Origin: Dehalobacter sp. DCA
Lineage (GTDB): Bacteria > Bacillota > Desulfitobacteriia > Desulfitobacteriales > Syntrophobotulaceae
NCBI RefSeq assembly: GCF_000305775.1
Contig: NC_018866.1
Span: 310,001 to 374,000 of the forward strand
Direction: 5' to 3'
Length of the DNA: 64,000 nt
Position numbers and translations under genes: made by a program. Below are positions 19,252 to 28,325 of the stretch, piece after piece. Under the pieces are notes generated by a model. That model was not told where the DNA came from. It did not search any database and was given only the letters and a program-made list of their open reading frames with translations. How positions within the stretch are numbered: position 1 is the first letter of the stretch; each line of letters starts with the position of its first letter.

Positions 19252-20292
19252 ATGGCTACTCCAGATAAACTGAAAGCATTGGATATTGCGCTGAGCCAAA
19301 TTGAAAAGCAGTTTGGCAAGGGAGCGATTATGAAACTCGGCGAAGCTTCGGACAGAATGGCTGTTGAGACGATTTCAACAGGTTCATTGGCACTGGATTT
19401 GGCTTTAGGCGTTGGCGGAGTTCCCAGAGGCCGGGTAATAGAGGTATATGGACCGGAGTCTTCGGGGAAAACCACCGTAACGCTGCATATTATTGCTGAG
19501 GCACAAAAAACAGGCGGCGTTGCAGCTTTTATTGATGCAGAGCATGCCCTTGACCCAGTATATGCCCGTGCGCTGGGTGTGAATGTCGACGATCTGCTGG
19601 TTTCTCAGCCCGACACCGGCGAGCAGGCGCTGGAAATCTGTGAAGCCCTTGTCCGTAGCGGCGCGGTTGATGTCGTTGTTATTGACTCGGTGGCGGCACT
19701 CGTGCCACGGGCTGAAATCGAAGGGGAGATGGGCGATTCCCATATGGGGCTGCATGCCCGTCTGATGTCCCAGGCGTTGCGCAAACTTACCGGGTGCATC
19801 AGTAAAAGCCATACCTGTGTCATCTTTATTAATCAGATCAGGGAGAAAGTCGGCGTGATGTTCGGCAACCCGGAGACGACGACCGGGGGACGGGCGCTGA
19901 AATTTTATGCTTCAGTCCGGCTGGAAGTCAAAAAGCAGGATGTCATCAAGCAGGGGCAGGAAATCATCGGCAACCGGACTCGCGTAAAGGTCGTCAAAAA
20001 TAAGGTTGCACCGCCGTTTAACTTTGCTGATTTCGACCTGGTTTATGGCGAAGGGATATCCAGGGAAGGCAGTATTGTCGATATGGGATCGGAAACAGGT
20101 ATCCTAATGAAATCGGGCGCCTGGTATTCCTACAATGGCGAAAGGCTTGGACAGGGAAGAGAGAATGTCAAGGACTTTCTGCGTCAGCATCCAGATATTG
20201 CTGCAGAGATTGAGAGCAAAGTGCGCAATCTGGTTCTGGTCTCGAAAGACAAGACCAAGGGCGCTCAGGACGACAGCATGAATGATGAGTAG
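19252..20292 (+). CDS. recA: Recombinase RecA
   Basis: A 346-aa ATP-dependent strand-exchange protein that also activates LexA self-cleavage. It has Walker [10 protein letters not shown] at residues 67-75, the [21 protein letters not shown] segment (Walker B and loop L1 region, read in parts), loop L2 around [20 protein letters not shown] and the [17 protein letters not shown] block. The longer frame from 19219 is rejected since AGAGGAGG precedes the ATG at 19252 and the protein then starts [11 protein letters not shown]. Expression should be LexA-controlled. recX overlaps its end. Confidence 0.98.
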   Translation: MATPDKLKALDIALSQIEKQFGKGAIMKLGEASDRMAVETISTGSLALDLALGVGGVPRGRVIEVYGPESSGKTTVTLHIIAEAQKTGGVAAFIDAEHALDPVYARALGVNVDDLLVSQPDTGEQALEICEALVRSGAVDVVVIDSVAALVPRAEIEGEMGDSHMGLHARLMSQALRKLTGCISKSHTCVIFINQIREKVGVMFGNPETTTGGRALKFYASVRLEVKKQDVIKQGQEIIGNRTRVKVVKNKVAPPFNFADFDLVYGEGISREGSIVDMGSETGILMKSGAWYSYNGERLGQGRENVKDFLRQHPDIAAEIESKVRNLVLVSKDKTKGAQDDSMNDE

Positions 20293-20812
20293 AAAGCAGG
20301 CCTCACCGAAAAAAAGTGTGCTAGGTGCTGCGCTGGATTTCTTAAGCCGCAGGCGGCTGTCTGCCAGCCAGCTTGCCGGCAGACTGGAGGCTAAAGGCTA
20401 TTCCGCAGAGGAAAATGCTGAAGCTCTCCGAAAGCTAGAAGAATGGAAATATATTGATGACCGGCAATATGCCTTGTCTTATATTAAAAGTAAGGAAACA
20501 AGGTTTTCCCGGACCAGAATATGTATTGAACTGCAAAAAGCCGGTCTGGACGATCGGATGATCTCTCGCGTCATGGATGAATACTTTCCCGAGCAGCAGG
20601 AGGTTGAAAACTGCCTGCTGCTTGGCCGTAAAATGTTTGAGCAGGAGTATAGGAAATATCAAAAAAAATCCCTAAACGATCCAAACAGAAGTATCCCTCC
20701 AAAAGAGTTATACTTAAGGAAAAAGGTCGGGGACAAGCTTTTAGCGAAGGGCTATCAATTGGATATAGTCAAAAAAGTACTTGGAGAGATTATTATTTTC
20801 GATAATCTATAA
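20282..20812 (+). CDS. recX: Regulatory protein RecX
   Basis: A 176-aa modulator of RecA filaments. It shows the RecX three-helix repeats: [20 protein letters not shown], then [14 protein letters not shown] and [18 protein letters not shown]. There is a charged insertion around residues 115-140 ([18 protein letters not shown]) before the last repeat. The start overlaps the recA stop by 11 bp, so it is made from the same SOS-controlled transcript. Confidence 0.92.
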   Translation: MMSRKQASPKKSVLGAALDFLSRRRLSASQLAGRLEAKGYSAEENAEALRKLEEWKYIDDRQYALSYIKSKETRFSRTRICIELQKAGLDDRMISRVMDEYFPEQQEVENCLLLGRKMFEQEYRKYQKKSLNDPNRSIPPKELYLRKKVGDKLLAKGYQLDIVKKVLGEIIIFDNL

Positions 20813-20842
20813 GTATTTAGTATACTTTGTTATCCCACCAAC

Positions 20843-20871
20843 TTGACATTATTTGCACATTTCATTAAACT
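20843..20871 (+). promoter_or_regulatory. Possible promoter for the rny leader
   Basis: TTGACA, 17 nt, TAAACT (4 of 6 match to the -10 consensus), just behind recX. It would start a leader of about 160 nt ending at the terminator at 21015-21036. Confidence 0.45.
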
Positions 20872-20940
20872 AATATTAAATGGATCTGTTTCTAGTAAAT
20901 TTTTAACCTTTCAAGGTTTTCTCTTATATTAAACTGAACA

Positions 20941-21036
20941 TCTCAGCTGCACCGGGTATCGGTGTAGCTATATTTAAGGGAAAAATAATCGAACGAGGGT
21001 TATAGATTTTACGGAACTGGTCTGACCAGTTTTTTG
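20941..21036 (+). terminator. Structured leader and terminator before rny
   Basis: Two hairpins. One is AGCTGCACCG / CGGTGTAGCT (about 20945-20969). The second is a clear intrinsic terminator, AACTGG / CCAGTT with loop TCTGA and a T-run at 21030-21035. It stops transcription 47 bp before rny, so it either ends the recX transcript or attenuates rny. I do not recognise a riboswitch class. Confidence 0.6.
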
Positions 21037-21082
21037 TTATTTTCACGAAATATTTAATACTATAATTGAAGGAGGTGAAGCT

Positions 21083-22630
21083 TTGGAAATATCAGGCTTA
21101 ATTGCAGTTGTTATTGTACTCGCCGGATTGGCGATTGGCAGTCTGATCGGCTGGTTTATCCGCAAATCATCTGCGGAAAAAATGATTGGATCTGCTGAAA
21201 TAGAAGCAAAAAGGCTTTTAAAGAATGCTGAGGCAGAGGCTGAAGCCAAAAAAAGGGAAAAAATCGTTGCAGCTAAAGAAGAGGTTATGCAGCTTCGCAA
21301 TGATATTGAAAAAGAGACCAGAGAAAGACGTAGCGAAATCCAACGTATGGAAAGACGCAATCTTCAGAAGGAAGAAACCCTTGAAAGAAAAACCGAAGCT
21401 CTGGAACGTAAGGAAGAAAATTTACATCGCAGAGAATCAGACGTTGAAAAACAAAAACTTGATTTAAATGAACTCCTGGCTAAACAGGTAGCTGAGCTGG
21501 AGAGGCTTTCCGGTCTGACTCCTGAAGAAGCCAAACAATTGCTGCTAAAAAGTGTCGAGGAAGAAGTACGTTACGAATCGGCAATCATGATTAAGGAATA
21601 TGAGACCCGGACAAAAGAAGAAGCTGAAAAACGCGCTAAAGATATTATTTCTTTGGCTATACATCGTTGTGCGGCAGACCATGTCGTTGAAAGCACAGTT
21701 TCAGTGGTTGCCCTGCCGAACGATGAAATGAAAGGCCGTATCATTGGCCGAGAGGGCCGGAATATCAGAGCTCTTGAGACTTTAACGGGTATTGATTTGA
21801 TTATTGACGATACGCCTGAGGCCGTTATTCTGTCAGGATTTGATCCGATCAGAAGAGAAGTTGCCAGAGTCGCTCTGGAAAAACTGATTTTGGACGGACG
21901 TATTCATCCGGCCAGAATTGAAGAAATGGTTGAGAAGGCGCAGAAGGAAGTTGACCAGAAAATCAGGGAAGAAGGGGAACAGGCCACCTTCGAAACCGGG
22001 GTTCACGGTATACATCCAGAACTGATTAGACTGCTTGGCCGGCTGCGTTTCAGAACCAGTTACGGACAAAATGTTTTGAGACACTCTATCGAGGTATCCC
22101 ATCTGGCCGGGTTAATGGCTTCCGAACTTGGTGTTGATGTCCAGACCGCAAAACGCGCCGGACTTTTGCATGACATCGGCAAAGCCGTTGACCATGATAC
22201 CGAAGGCACGCATGTCGAGATTGGCGTTGATCTCTGCAAAAAGTACAAGGAATCATGGGATATCATTCACGCGATTGAGGCCCATCACGGCGACACTGAA
22301 CCCAAGACAATTGTCGCAGTACTTGTTGCCGCTGCAGATGCGGTATCGGCTGCCAGACCTGGTGCCAGACGCGAAACTTTGGAATCCTACATTAAAAGGC
22401 TTCAGAAGCTTGAGGAAATTGCCGAGACATTTGAAGGCGTTGAAAAATCCTACGCGATTCAGGCCGGCAGAGAGATTCGCATTATTGTGAATCCGGAGAA
22501 GATTGATGATGCACTTGCACCAAGGTTCGCGCATGATATTGCAAAGAGAATTGAAGAAGAACTGGAATACCCCGGACAGATCAAGGTTGTCGTAATGCGG
22601 GAGACCCGCGCAGTAGATTACGCGAAGTAA
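21083..22630 (+). CDS. rny: Ribonuclease Y
   Basis: A 515-aa membrane-anchored endoribonuclease that starts mRNA decay in Firmicutes. It has an N-terminal membrane helix (about 4-26), a long coiled coil rich in Glu/Lys/Arg (about 30-190), a KH RNA-binding domain with [15 protein letters not shown] (about 210-270) and an HD phosphohydrolase domain with [12 protein letters not shown] (His363/Asp364). The start is a TTG at 21083 behind a strong GGAGGTG. It is followed by a 10-bp-stem terminator. ymdB, a known genetic neighbour of rny, comes after the next gene. Confidence 0.97.
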   Translation: MEISGLIAVVIVLAGLAIGSLIGWFIRKSSAEKMIGSAEIEAKRLLKNAEAEAEAKKREKIVAAKEEVMQLRNDIEKETRERRSEIQRMERRNLQKEETLERKTEALERKEENLHRRESDVEKQKLDLNELLAKQVAELERLSGLTPEEAKQLLLKSVEEEVRYESAIMIKEYETRTKEEAEKRAKDIISLAIHRCAADHVVESTVSVVALPNDEMKGRIIGREGRNIRALETLTGIDLIIDDTPEAVILSGFDPIRREVARVALEKLILDGRIHPARIEEMVEKAQKEVDQKIREEGEQATFETGVHGIHPELIRLLGRLRFRTSYGQNVLRHSIEVSHLAGLMASELGVDVQTAKRAGLLHDIGKAVDHDTEGTHVEIGVDLCKKYKESWDIIHAIEAHHGDTEPKTIVAVLVAAADAVSAARPGARRETLESYIKRLQKLEEIAETFEGVEKSYAIQAGREIRIIVNPEKIDDALAPRFAHDIAKRIEEELEYPGQIKVVVMRETRAVDYAK

Positions 22631-22713
22631 TCTGTCGCAACGTCGGTTCCACAGAGATACCATGCGTATAAGATGATGATGATGTTCAAATTTTGATACG
22701 TTACGGATAGCGA

Positions 22714-22747
22714 ACAAAGCAGGTGTTAGGCCTGCTTTGTTTATGTA
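22714..22747 (+). terminator. Terminator behind rny
   Basis: Perfect 10-bp stem ACAAAGCAGG / CCTGCTTTGT with a 7-nt loop, followed by TTTA. Confidence 0.8.
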
Positions 22748-22790
22748 TCAGAAAGTTAAGTACTTTCTGAACCAGCCAAGTTTTCTTTAT
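22746..22790 (+). repeat. Dispersed intergenic repeat, copy B
   Basis: A 45-bp copy: TATCAGAAAGTTAAGTACTT and TCTGA form the hairpin part, then ACCAGCCAAGTTTTCTTTAT. The middle (TATCTAAGTGCA to GGCTTGGCG) is missing. It abuts the rny terminator. Confidence 0.75.
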
Positions 22791-22791
22791 A

Positions 22792-22821
22792 TTGGTATGT
22801 TGGGACAAAATAGGTTATAAT
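22792..22821 (+). promoter_or_regulatory. Possible promoter for the 195-aa gene
   Basis: TTGGTA, 18 nt, TATAAT; the -10 is perfect, the -35 is 4 of 6. It lies 25 bp before the start codon. Confidence 0.45.
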
Positions 22822-22845
22822 TGCTAGGGCACCCAGGGAAGGACT

Positions 22846-23433
22846 TTGCGTCTCCTTGAAGAATTACTATATGTTTTGGAGAAAGCTCTATTATTTCACA
22901 TTCGGGAAAGGATTATCAAGATGGCCGCTTCAGAAGTCATAACTGCTGAATCAAATTATCTGAATTACAGTACGGGATTACTTGTTTCTATTTTGCTGTG
23001 CTATCCGGAAGTTGTAACGATCAGCTGCAATCAGGAGCAGCAGACCATGATACTTAAATTCCTGGTCGTCAAGGAGTGCGGCTTTGAAGCGCTTCAGAAT
23101 AAACTTCGGCAGGCCTTGGAATTGTTTCATCAGATTGAAGGTCGGAAAATTCAGCTTTTAAGTATTGAAAAATTTGAACAGGAACTGGACCTGATTGTGA
23201 TCAGCAGAGATTTAAGCAGTATTACCCACCCCGAAATCAACCTCATAGTAGAAATCATGAAAAGCGAGCTTGGCGCTAAGATGATTGCTGATGAATGCAG
23301 CCTGCCTGAAGAAGAGGTCATACTGCAGGAAGAAATCATTATTCATATGATGGCAGCTATACGTTCTAACGGAACAGAAAAAAACATTACAGCTGTACGG
23401 GAAGACGGCAGAGTACTTGTTTTCAATGGTTGA
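22846..23433 (+). CDS. Conserved-looking protein of unknown function between rny and ymdB
   Basis: A 195-aa soluble protein that I do not recognise. It is acidic, predicted mostly helical with a beta segment VVTISCNQEQQTMILKFLVV (about 60-80), and two acidic clusters (CSLPEEEVILQEEIIIHMM). It has no signal peptide and no membrane helix. The start is a TTG at 22846 following GGAAGGA. It lies 33 bp before ymdB on the same strand with no terminator between, so the two are probably co-transcribed; a link to RNA turnover or cyclic nucleotide signalling is only suggested by position. Confidence 0.75.
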   Translation: MRLLEELLYVLEKALLFHIRERIIKMAASEVITAESNYLNYSTGLLVSILLCYPEVVTISCNQEQQTMILKFLVVKECGFEALQNKLRQALELFHQIEGRKIQLLSIEKFEQELDLIVISRDLSSITHPEINLIVEIMKSELGAKMIADECSLPEEEVILQEEIIIHMMAAIRSNGTEKNITAVREDGRVLVFNG

Positions 23434-23466
23434 ACCAAGGGGTTAGTGCAAGTAAAGGAGTACCTT

Positions 23467-24237
23467 ATGCAGATTCTTTTTATCGGTGATATCGTCGGCA
23501 GACCGGGAAGAGAAGCGGTGGCTGCTTTTCTTCCCGAACTCCAGAAAGAGCATAAACTTGATCTGGTGATTGCCAATGCTGAAAATGCCTCAGGCGGGCG
23601 GGGACTTACCAAAGAAGTCGCCTATGAGCTATATAATTACGGAATCCACTTTTTGACGATGGGCAACCATGTCTGGGACCAAAAGGAAATTATAAAGTTT
23701 ATCGATGATGAAACCAAGCTGATCCGGCCTGCCAATTACCCGAAAGGGGCACCGGGAAAAGGCTATGGTTTTGTTATTCGTAACGGAATAAAGACGGGAA
23801 TTATCAATCTATCAGGAAGAATCTTTCTGCCGCCGCTGGAAAATCCTTTCACGATGGTCAATCAGATCATCAATATGATGGCTGTGGAGACCCCGGTGAT
23901 CATTGTCGATTTTCATGCCGAGGCGACCTCAGAAAAAGTTGCGCTTGGCTGGTTTCTTAACGGCAAAGTAAGTGCAGTTCTTGGTACGCATACCCATATC
24001 CAGACTGCGGATGCCAGGGTACTGGACCAGGGCACGGCATATATTACAGACGTTGGAATGACTGGCCCGCGAGATTCGGTCTTGGGAGTCAAAAAAGAGA
24101 TCATTATCAATAATTTTCTGACGCAGATGCCGGCGAGATTTGAAGTGGCCAACGGGGTGAACCAGCTGAATGCTGTGGTGCTTCAAATAGATGAAAAAAC
24201 CGGCAAAACACAGCGTATTATTCCTATCCAAAAATAG
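23467..24237 (+). CDS. ymdB: YmdB-type metallophosphoesterase
   Basis: A 256-aa calcineurin-like phosphodiesterase (TIGR00282 family). Metal-binding motifs are GDIVGRPG (Asp8), NAENASGG, GNHVWD, the DFHAEATSEK block and GTHTHIQT. B. subtilis YmdB hydrolyses 2',3'-cyclic nucleotides and affects biofilm and motility gene expression, and is co-transcribed with rny in many Firmicutes. The ATG at 23467 is preceded by AAAGGAG; the frame open 21 bp further upstream is less likely. A strong terminator follows. Confidence 0.95.
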   Translation: MQILFIGDIVGRPGREAVAAFLPELQKEHKLDLVIANAENASGGRGLTKEVAYELYNYGIHFLTMGNHVWDQKEIIKFIDDETKLIRPANYPKGAPGKGYGFVIRNGIKTGIINLSGRIFLPPLENPFTMVNQIINMMAVETPVIIVDFHAEATSEKVALGWFLNGKVSAVLGTHTHIQTADARVLDQGTAYITDVGMTGPRDSVLGVKKEIIINNFLTQMPARFEVANGVNQLNAVVLQIDEKTGKTQRIIPIQK

Positions 24238-24239
24238 AC

Positions 24240-24271
24240 ATCCTGCGCCAAATAAGGTGCAGGATTTTTTT
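24240..24271 (+). terminator. Terminator behind ymdB
   Basis: 10-bp stem ATCCTGCGCC / GGTGCAGGAT (one G-T pair), 6-nt loop, then a run of seven T. Confidence 0.9.
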
Positions 24272-24304
24272 ACACAGAAAATACCAAATCAGACATTTCT
24301 AAAA

Positions 24305-24333
24305 AGAGGATTTTTTTACTATTACGCGAATAG
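24305..24333 (+). promoter_or_regulatory. Sigma-H-like promoter of spoVS
   Basis: AGAGGATTT, 11 nt, CGCGAATAG. This matches the sigma-H pattern RnAGGAwWW, 11-12 nt, RnnGAATww except for C at the first -10 position and G at the last. B. subtilis spoVS is a known sigma-H target, which supports the assignment. Confidence 0.7.
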
Positions 24334-24390
24334 TATATAGCATCAAAGTGGAAATACATGTAAAAAGGATCGATTGGGAGGTATTAGATA

Positions 24391-24651
24391 ATGGATGTGT
24401 TAAAAGTCTCAGCAAAATCAAGTCCTAATTCAGTAGCTGGAGCATTAGCAGGCGTACTCAGGGAAAAAGGCGGAGCTGAATTGCAGGCAATTGGCGCAGG
24501 CGCATTAAACCAGGCAGTAAAAGCAGTTGCTATTGCCAGAGGTTTCGTTGCTCCGAGTGGTCTTGACCTGGTTTGTATTCCAGCTTTCACCGATATCCTA
24601 ATTGAAGGAGAAGAGAGGACTGCGATCAAACTGATTGTCGAACCCAGATAA
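24391..24651 (+). CDS. spoVS: Stage V sporulation protein SpoVS
   Basis: An 86-aa Alba-like protein, full length and highly typical: MDVLKVSAKSSPNSVAGALA at the start, GAGALNQAVKAVAIARG in the middle and ERTAIKLIVEP at the end. SpoVS is needed for spore coat assembly and normal septation in B. subtilis; the molecular role is probably nucleic-acid binding. The start has GGGAGG upstream. It stands alone between a sigma-H-like promoter and a terminator. Confidence 0.97.
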   Translation: MDVLKVSAKSSPNSVAGALAGVLREKGGAELQAIGAGALNQAVKAVAIARGFVAPSGLDLVCIPAFTDILIEGEERTAIKLIVEPR

Positions 24652-24665
24652 ACCCAATGATTCTA

Positions 24666-24694
24666 AACCTGCCTGCTTGGGGGCGGGTTTTTTT
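24666..24694 (+). terminator. Terminator behind spoVS
   Basis: 8-bp stem AACCTGCC / GGCGGGTT with one wobble, 8-nt loop, then seven T. Confidence 0.88.
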
Positions 24695-24696
24695 AA

Positions 24697-24780
24697 TATA
24701 TCAGAAAATATTCGTACTTTCTGATTTATCTAAGTGCAACTAAGGAAGTTGCCAAAGGATTGGCATCAGTCAAGCTTTCC
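24697..24780 (+). repeat. Dispersed intergenic repeat, copy C
   Basis: Nearly full-length copy: TATATCAGAAAATATTCGTA, then CTTTCTGATTTATCTAAGTG, CAACTAAGGAAGTTGCCAAA and GGATTGGCATCAGTCAAGCT. It holds two successive hairpins (CAGAAA/TTTCTG and GCAACT.../AGTTGC). It abuts the spoVS terminator. Confidence 0.8.
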
Positions 24781-24835
24781 AAATGATTAGCCTTCTGCCC
24801 GATTATCCTTTAGAATATAAATAAAGGAGCAAAAT

Positions 24836-25795
24836 TTGACCATGAAAAACATATGGATTGCCGACGGTCATTGTGACAGCATTGGAGATTTTGCTGCCGG
24901 AAAAAGAAATTTGAAAGAAACAGCAAAATTTGGGCACTGGGATTTGGCCAGGGCAAAACAGGCCAATCTCGGTCTGCAGTTTCTGGCTGCCTATATTGAA
25001 AGTGAATACAAACCGTTTCAGGCGGCCTGGAGAGGGCTGGAATTACTCGAAGCCGCACTTAGGTTTATTGATAATAATTCCAGTGATGTATTTTTAGTAA
25101 GAACCCAAGAAGACGCAGCCCAATTAGGCCGGACCAATAAGCTGGGCCTGCTTATCAATATCGAGGGCGGAGAAATTCTTGGAGAAAACGTTTTTATGCT
25201 TGATCTTATTTTCAGGCTCGGAGTCAGAAGCATTGGCCTTACCTGGAATGAAAGGAATGCGATCGGCAACGGCGTCGGTGAAAGCGAAGGAAGCGGCGGT
25301 TTATCTAGTTTTGGCTTTCAGGTAATCGAAAGAATGAACCAGCTTGGGATGGTGATCGACGTTTCCCACCTGAATGAGGCCGGTTTTTGGGATGTGCTGC
25401 GGCATTCTGAACGTCCGGTCATCGCTTCCCATTCCTGTGCCAAAGCGTTATGCGGCCATCGCCGGAACCTGACTGACCATCAGCTGTGTGCGCTAGGAGA
25501 CAAGAAAGGTCTGGTCGGGATCAATTTCTGTGAAGATTTCCTGAGTGAGACCGGAAAAGCAACTATGGATGACGTTGTCCGGCACATTTGCCACATCGCA
25601 GAAGTAGCGGGAGTCGATACGGTTGGTTTCGGATCGGATTTTGACGGAATTGAGACGACGCCGAAAGGTCTGGAGAATGTCGGGACATTCCCGTATCTAG
25701 TGGAAAAATTGTCTCAGTGCGGTTTTAATCAGAACGAAATAGCCAAAATATGTTACGGGAATTATGTCAGGTTTTTGAGCGATGTCTTAATGTGA
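24836..25795 (+). CDS. Membrane-dipeptidase-type peptidase (M19)
   Basis: A 319-aa zinc dipeptidase of family M19 (renal dipeptidase fold). Metal ligands can be read in ADGHCDS (His/Asp), NIEGGE (bridging Glu), VIDVSHLNEAGFWDV and ASHSCAKALCGHRRN; the C-terminal GFGSDFDGIE block is also typical. It cleaves dipeptides, sometimes D-amino-acid dipeptides. It is cytoplasmic since no signal peptide is present. The TTG at 24836 lies 6 nt from AAAGGAG; the ATG at 24842 is the alternative. The PHP gene begins 23 bp after its stop. Confidence 0.9.
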   Translation: MTMKNIWIADGHCDSIGDFAAGKRNLKETAKFGHWDLARAKQANLGLQFLAAYIESEYKPFQAAWRGLELLEAALRFIDNNSSDVFLVRTQEDAAQLGRTNKLGLLINIEGGEILGENVFMLDLIFRLGVRSIGLTWNERNAIGNGVGESEGSGGLSSFGFQVIERMNQLGMVIDVSHLNEAGFWDVLRHSERPVIASHSCAKALCGHRRNLTDHQLCALGDKKGLVGINFCEDFLSETGKATMDDVVRHICHIAEVAGVDTVGFGSDFDGIETTPKGLENVGTFPYLVEKLSQCGFNQNEIAKICYGNYVRFLSDVLM

Positions 25796-25818
25796 AAATT
25801 CTTAGAGGTAAACATATC

Positions 25819-26661
25819 ATGAAATACCAGACAAGATTTGAGGCCGACCTGCATTGTCATACGACTGCTTCAGACGGGATCCTTACACCGGAAGAAGTCG
25901 TTAAGTCTGCGGCAGAAGTCGGATTGAAAGCTTTGGCCATCACGGACCATGATACCATTAATGGCTGGGCGGAGGCAGAACAGGCTGTAGCTGAGACGGG
26001 GCTCTGTCTGGTTAAAGGCATAGAGATCAACACCGACTGGGCGGGCAAGGAAGTCCATATCCTCGGGTATGAGTTACAGGAGGGCAATGAGGTTCTTCAT
26101 ACCAGGTTGCAGGAACTGCGGGAAAAAAGAGTGCAAAGAATAAGAAAGATACTTCAGAAGCTGGAACAGCTCGGAATCACCCTGACATTTGAGGAAGTAA
26201 GTCAGTTTGTCAATGGGGATTCTGTCGGCCGCCCCCATGTGGCTCAGGCCATGATCAGGCACGGGTATGCCGCCAATCTGAAAGACGCTTTTGAGAGATT
26301 TTTAAAGATAGGAAGGCCAGCTTACGTTCCCCGATATAAGCTTGATCCTGTCGAAGCTATTACAATTATAAGAGAAGCCGGAGGCGTAGCCGTGCTTGCG
26401 CATCCGGGCAGCCAATGTACAGAACCCGAGATTGCCGCCTGGGTCGACTCCGGGCTGCAGGGGATTGAAGTCTATCATCCCGACCACGGTGCGGAGGAAC
26501 GAAATTACTTTAAAGCACTGGCAGAAAGAAAGAGCCTTCTGATTACAGGCGGATCTGATTTTCATGGTCATGCGATTAAGCCTGGCATAGAATTAGGCTC
26601 TTGGGGAGTTGGTATGGGGGTCATTCAACAAATTGAGCAGCTGAGGAGGAAGAAGACATGA
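25819..26661 (+). CDS. PHP-domain phosphoesterase
   Basis: A 280-aa PHP protein of the TrpH/YciV (RNase AM) type. Metal-binding motifs: ADLHCHTTASDG, AITDHDT, GIEINTDW, HVAQAM, VLAHPGSQ, GIEVYHPDH and GGSDFHGH. Characterised relatives hydrolyse 3',5'-nucleoside bisphosphates and trim RNA 5' ends. The ATG at 25819 follows GAGGT; the longer frame overlaps the dipeptidase gene by 46 bp. The end overlaps the next start (ATGA), so coupling to the aminotransferase is likely. Confidence 0.88.
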   Translation: MKYQTRFEADLHCHTTASDGILTPEEVVKSAAEVGLKALAITDHDTINGWAEAEQAVAETGLCLVKGIEINTDWAGKEVHILGYELQEGNEVLHTRLQELREKRVQRIRKILQKLEQLGITLTFEEVSQFVNGDSVGRPHVAQAMIRHGYAANLKDAFERFLKIGRPAYVPRYKLDPVEAITIIREAGGVAVLAHPGSQCTEPEIAAWVDSGLQGIEVYHPDHGAEERNYFKALAERKSLLITGGSDFHGHAIKPGIELGSWGVGMGVIQQIEQLRRKKT

Positions 26662-27827
26662 AGCTCGCAGTAAGAATGGGAAGTCTGCAAACATCCATTT
26701 TTTCACAATTGGCGTCATTGAAAGAAGAGGTCAAACGTGAAGGCAAAACGCTAATTGATCTAAGTGTAGGGAGCCCTGATTTGCCTCCGTCCCTTGAGAT
26801 CAGAAAAATAATTAGTGAGCAGAGCCTCGATGAAAAGGCGTATGGTTATACACTGACCAGAGGAATTCCGGAGTTCCGGGAAGCTTGCTCATTATGGTAT
26901 AAAAGAAGATTTAACGTCGATATTGATCCTGCGACGGAAGTGCTTCCGGTCATGGGCTCCCAGGACGGTCTAACGCATATTTTCTGGGCGTTTATTGATA
27001 AAGGCGACGCTGCTTTCATCCCTGATCCTGGTTATCCGATTTATTCAGACGGATTGGCGCTGGTCGAAGGTGAAAAGGTTGTACTGCCGTTATTGGAAAC
27101 GAACGATTTTCTGCCGGACCTTAATCGGATCGCCCCCCAGACCGCTGACCGGGCTAAACTGATGGTCCTTAACTATCCTAATAATCCAACCGCTGCAGTT
27201 GCACCGGAGACTTTCTTTAATGAAGTCGTCAGGTTTGCCTCCAAACATGAAATTGTGGTTTGTCATGATGCGGCCTATACGGAACTGGCTTTTGACGGCT
27301 ACAGGCCATCAAGCTTCCTGCAGGCCAAAGGAGCAAAGGACGTAGGGGTAGAGTTTCATTCCCTTTCCAAGTCGTATAATATGGCCGGAGTGAGACTTGG
27401 CTTTGTGGTAGGCAATAAAGAAGTCATCAGAGCACTGGAAACCATCAAATCCAATATTGACTATGGGAGTTTTCAGCCTGTATTGAAGGCCGGAGCTGCG
27501 GTCTTAAGCGGCGGTGATCAGACCATCCTCGCCAATCAGCAGACTTATAAAAACAGAAGGGATATCTGGGTCGACGGATGTGCCAGAGCCGGCTGGAAGA
27601 TGAACAGGCCCAAAGGATCCATGTTCGTCTGGGCCCCGGTGCCCACGAAGCAGGATTCATTATCCTTTGCGTTTGAACTGGCCAGCGAGGCTGGCGTTCT
27701 TGTCGTGCCGGGCATTGCCTTTGGCCGGTATGGCGAGGGATATGTCAGGGTTGGCCTGGTTCAGGATGAGACGAAGCTTCAGGAAGCGGTTCAGAGGGTT
27801 GGAACTTTTTTAGCCGGGAAGGATTAA
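26658..27827 (+). CDS. Class I/II aminotransferase, LL-diaminopimelate-aminotransferase-like
   Basis: A 389-aa PLP enzyme of fold type I. The PLP lysine is Lys238 in HSLSKSYNMAGVRLG, the Asn/Asp/Tyr cofactor contacts are in NYPNNPTAAVA and CHDAAYTELAFDG, and the C-terminal arginine is in EGYVRVGL. The LSVGSPDLPPS opening and PDPGYPIYSDG block are those of the DapL/alanine transaminase group, so a role in lysine and peptidoglycan precursor supply is possible, though the substrate cannot be read off. It overlaps the PHP gene by 4 bp. Confidence 0.88.
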   Translation: MKLAVRMGSLQTSIFSQLASLKEEVKREGKTLIDLSVGSPDLPPSLEIRKIISEQSLDEKAYGYTLTRGIPEFREACSLWYKRRFNVDIDPATEVLPVMGSQDGLTHIFWAFIDKGDAAFIPDPGYPIYSDGLALVEGEKVVLPLLETNDFLPDLNRIAPQTADRAKLMVLNYPNNPTAAVAPETFFNEVVRFASKHEIVVCHDAAYTELAFDGYRPSSFLQAKGAKDVGVEFHSLSKSYNMAGVRLGFVVGNKEVIRALETIKSNIDYGSFQPVLKAGAAVLSGGDQTILANQQTYKNRRDIWVDGCARAGWKMNRPKGSMFVWAPVPTKQDSLSFAFELASEAGVLVVPGIAFGRYGEGYVRVGLVQDETKLQEAVQRVGTFLAGKD

Positions 27828-27890
27828 AAACAATCTGAAGCGTATAGAATAGTTGTATAAGAATATAATTCTGTTCCGGGAGATGAAAGT

Positions 27891-28145
27891 TTGAGTACGA
27901 ATGAGGAAACCGTCCTGTTGACTCATAGAATTATGGAACTGGAAAAACAGCTTGATAATCTGCGTTTAAGCAGGAGAGTCCTCATGGACCTGCTTGAGCA
28001 GATTGAAAAGGAAAATAAGATCCTTACGCAAAAGCTAGATCAAAAAAGCAGACATCTTCAGAAATATAAAAAAATAAACCAGCATAAATCGGTTTATTCG
28101 CAGGATTTTGAATTATATGAATTTAAGGATTATTTGAAAGAATAA
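27891..28145 (+). CDS. Small coiled-coil protein of unknown function
   Basis: An 84-aa protein, almost entirely a predicted coiled coil: Leu and Ile recur at heptad spacing from residue 10 to about 60 (HRIMELEKQLDNLRLSRRVL). The C-terminus is Tyr/Lys-rich. No domain recognised. The start is a TTG at 27891 preceded by GGGAGATG. It follows the aminotransferase gene by 63 bp. Confidence 0.6.
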   Translation: MSTNEETVLLTHRIMELEKQLDNLRLSRRVLMDLLEQIEKENKILTQKLDQKSRHLQKYKKINQHKSVYSQDFELYEFKDYLKE

Positions 28146-28174
28146 GCAGTATAAAGTCTTTGCTCGGGTTAGTC

Positions 28175-28248
28175 TCCGTAATGGATGGCTGCTTTCGGCA
28201 AGTTGCATCATCCTCCGTGGCTTGTCGCTCCTTGCCATCCATTGCGGA
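28175..28248. repeat. Hairpin repeat, second family, copy 1
   Basis: Outer arms TCCGTAATGGATGGC and GCCATCCATTGCGGA (15 bp, one wobble) enclose a 44-bp core containing GCTTTCGGCAAGTTGC and CCTCCGTGGC. The core resembles the inverted core of the element at 63514-63620. It lies between the coiled-coil gene and the convergent HD gene. Confidence 0.55.
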
Positions 28249-28325
28249 AACGTAGTCTGTAGTTTGTGAAAGCTTGTTTTAATAGTTCAAGTTACTTTGG
28301 AATTGCTGTACAGGTAACTTTAAAA

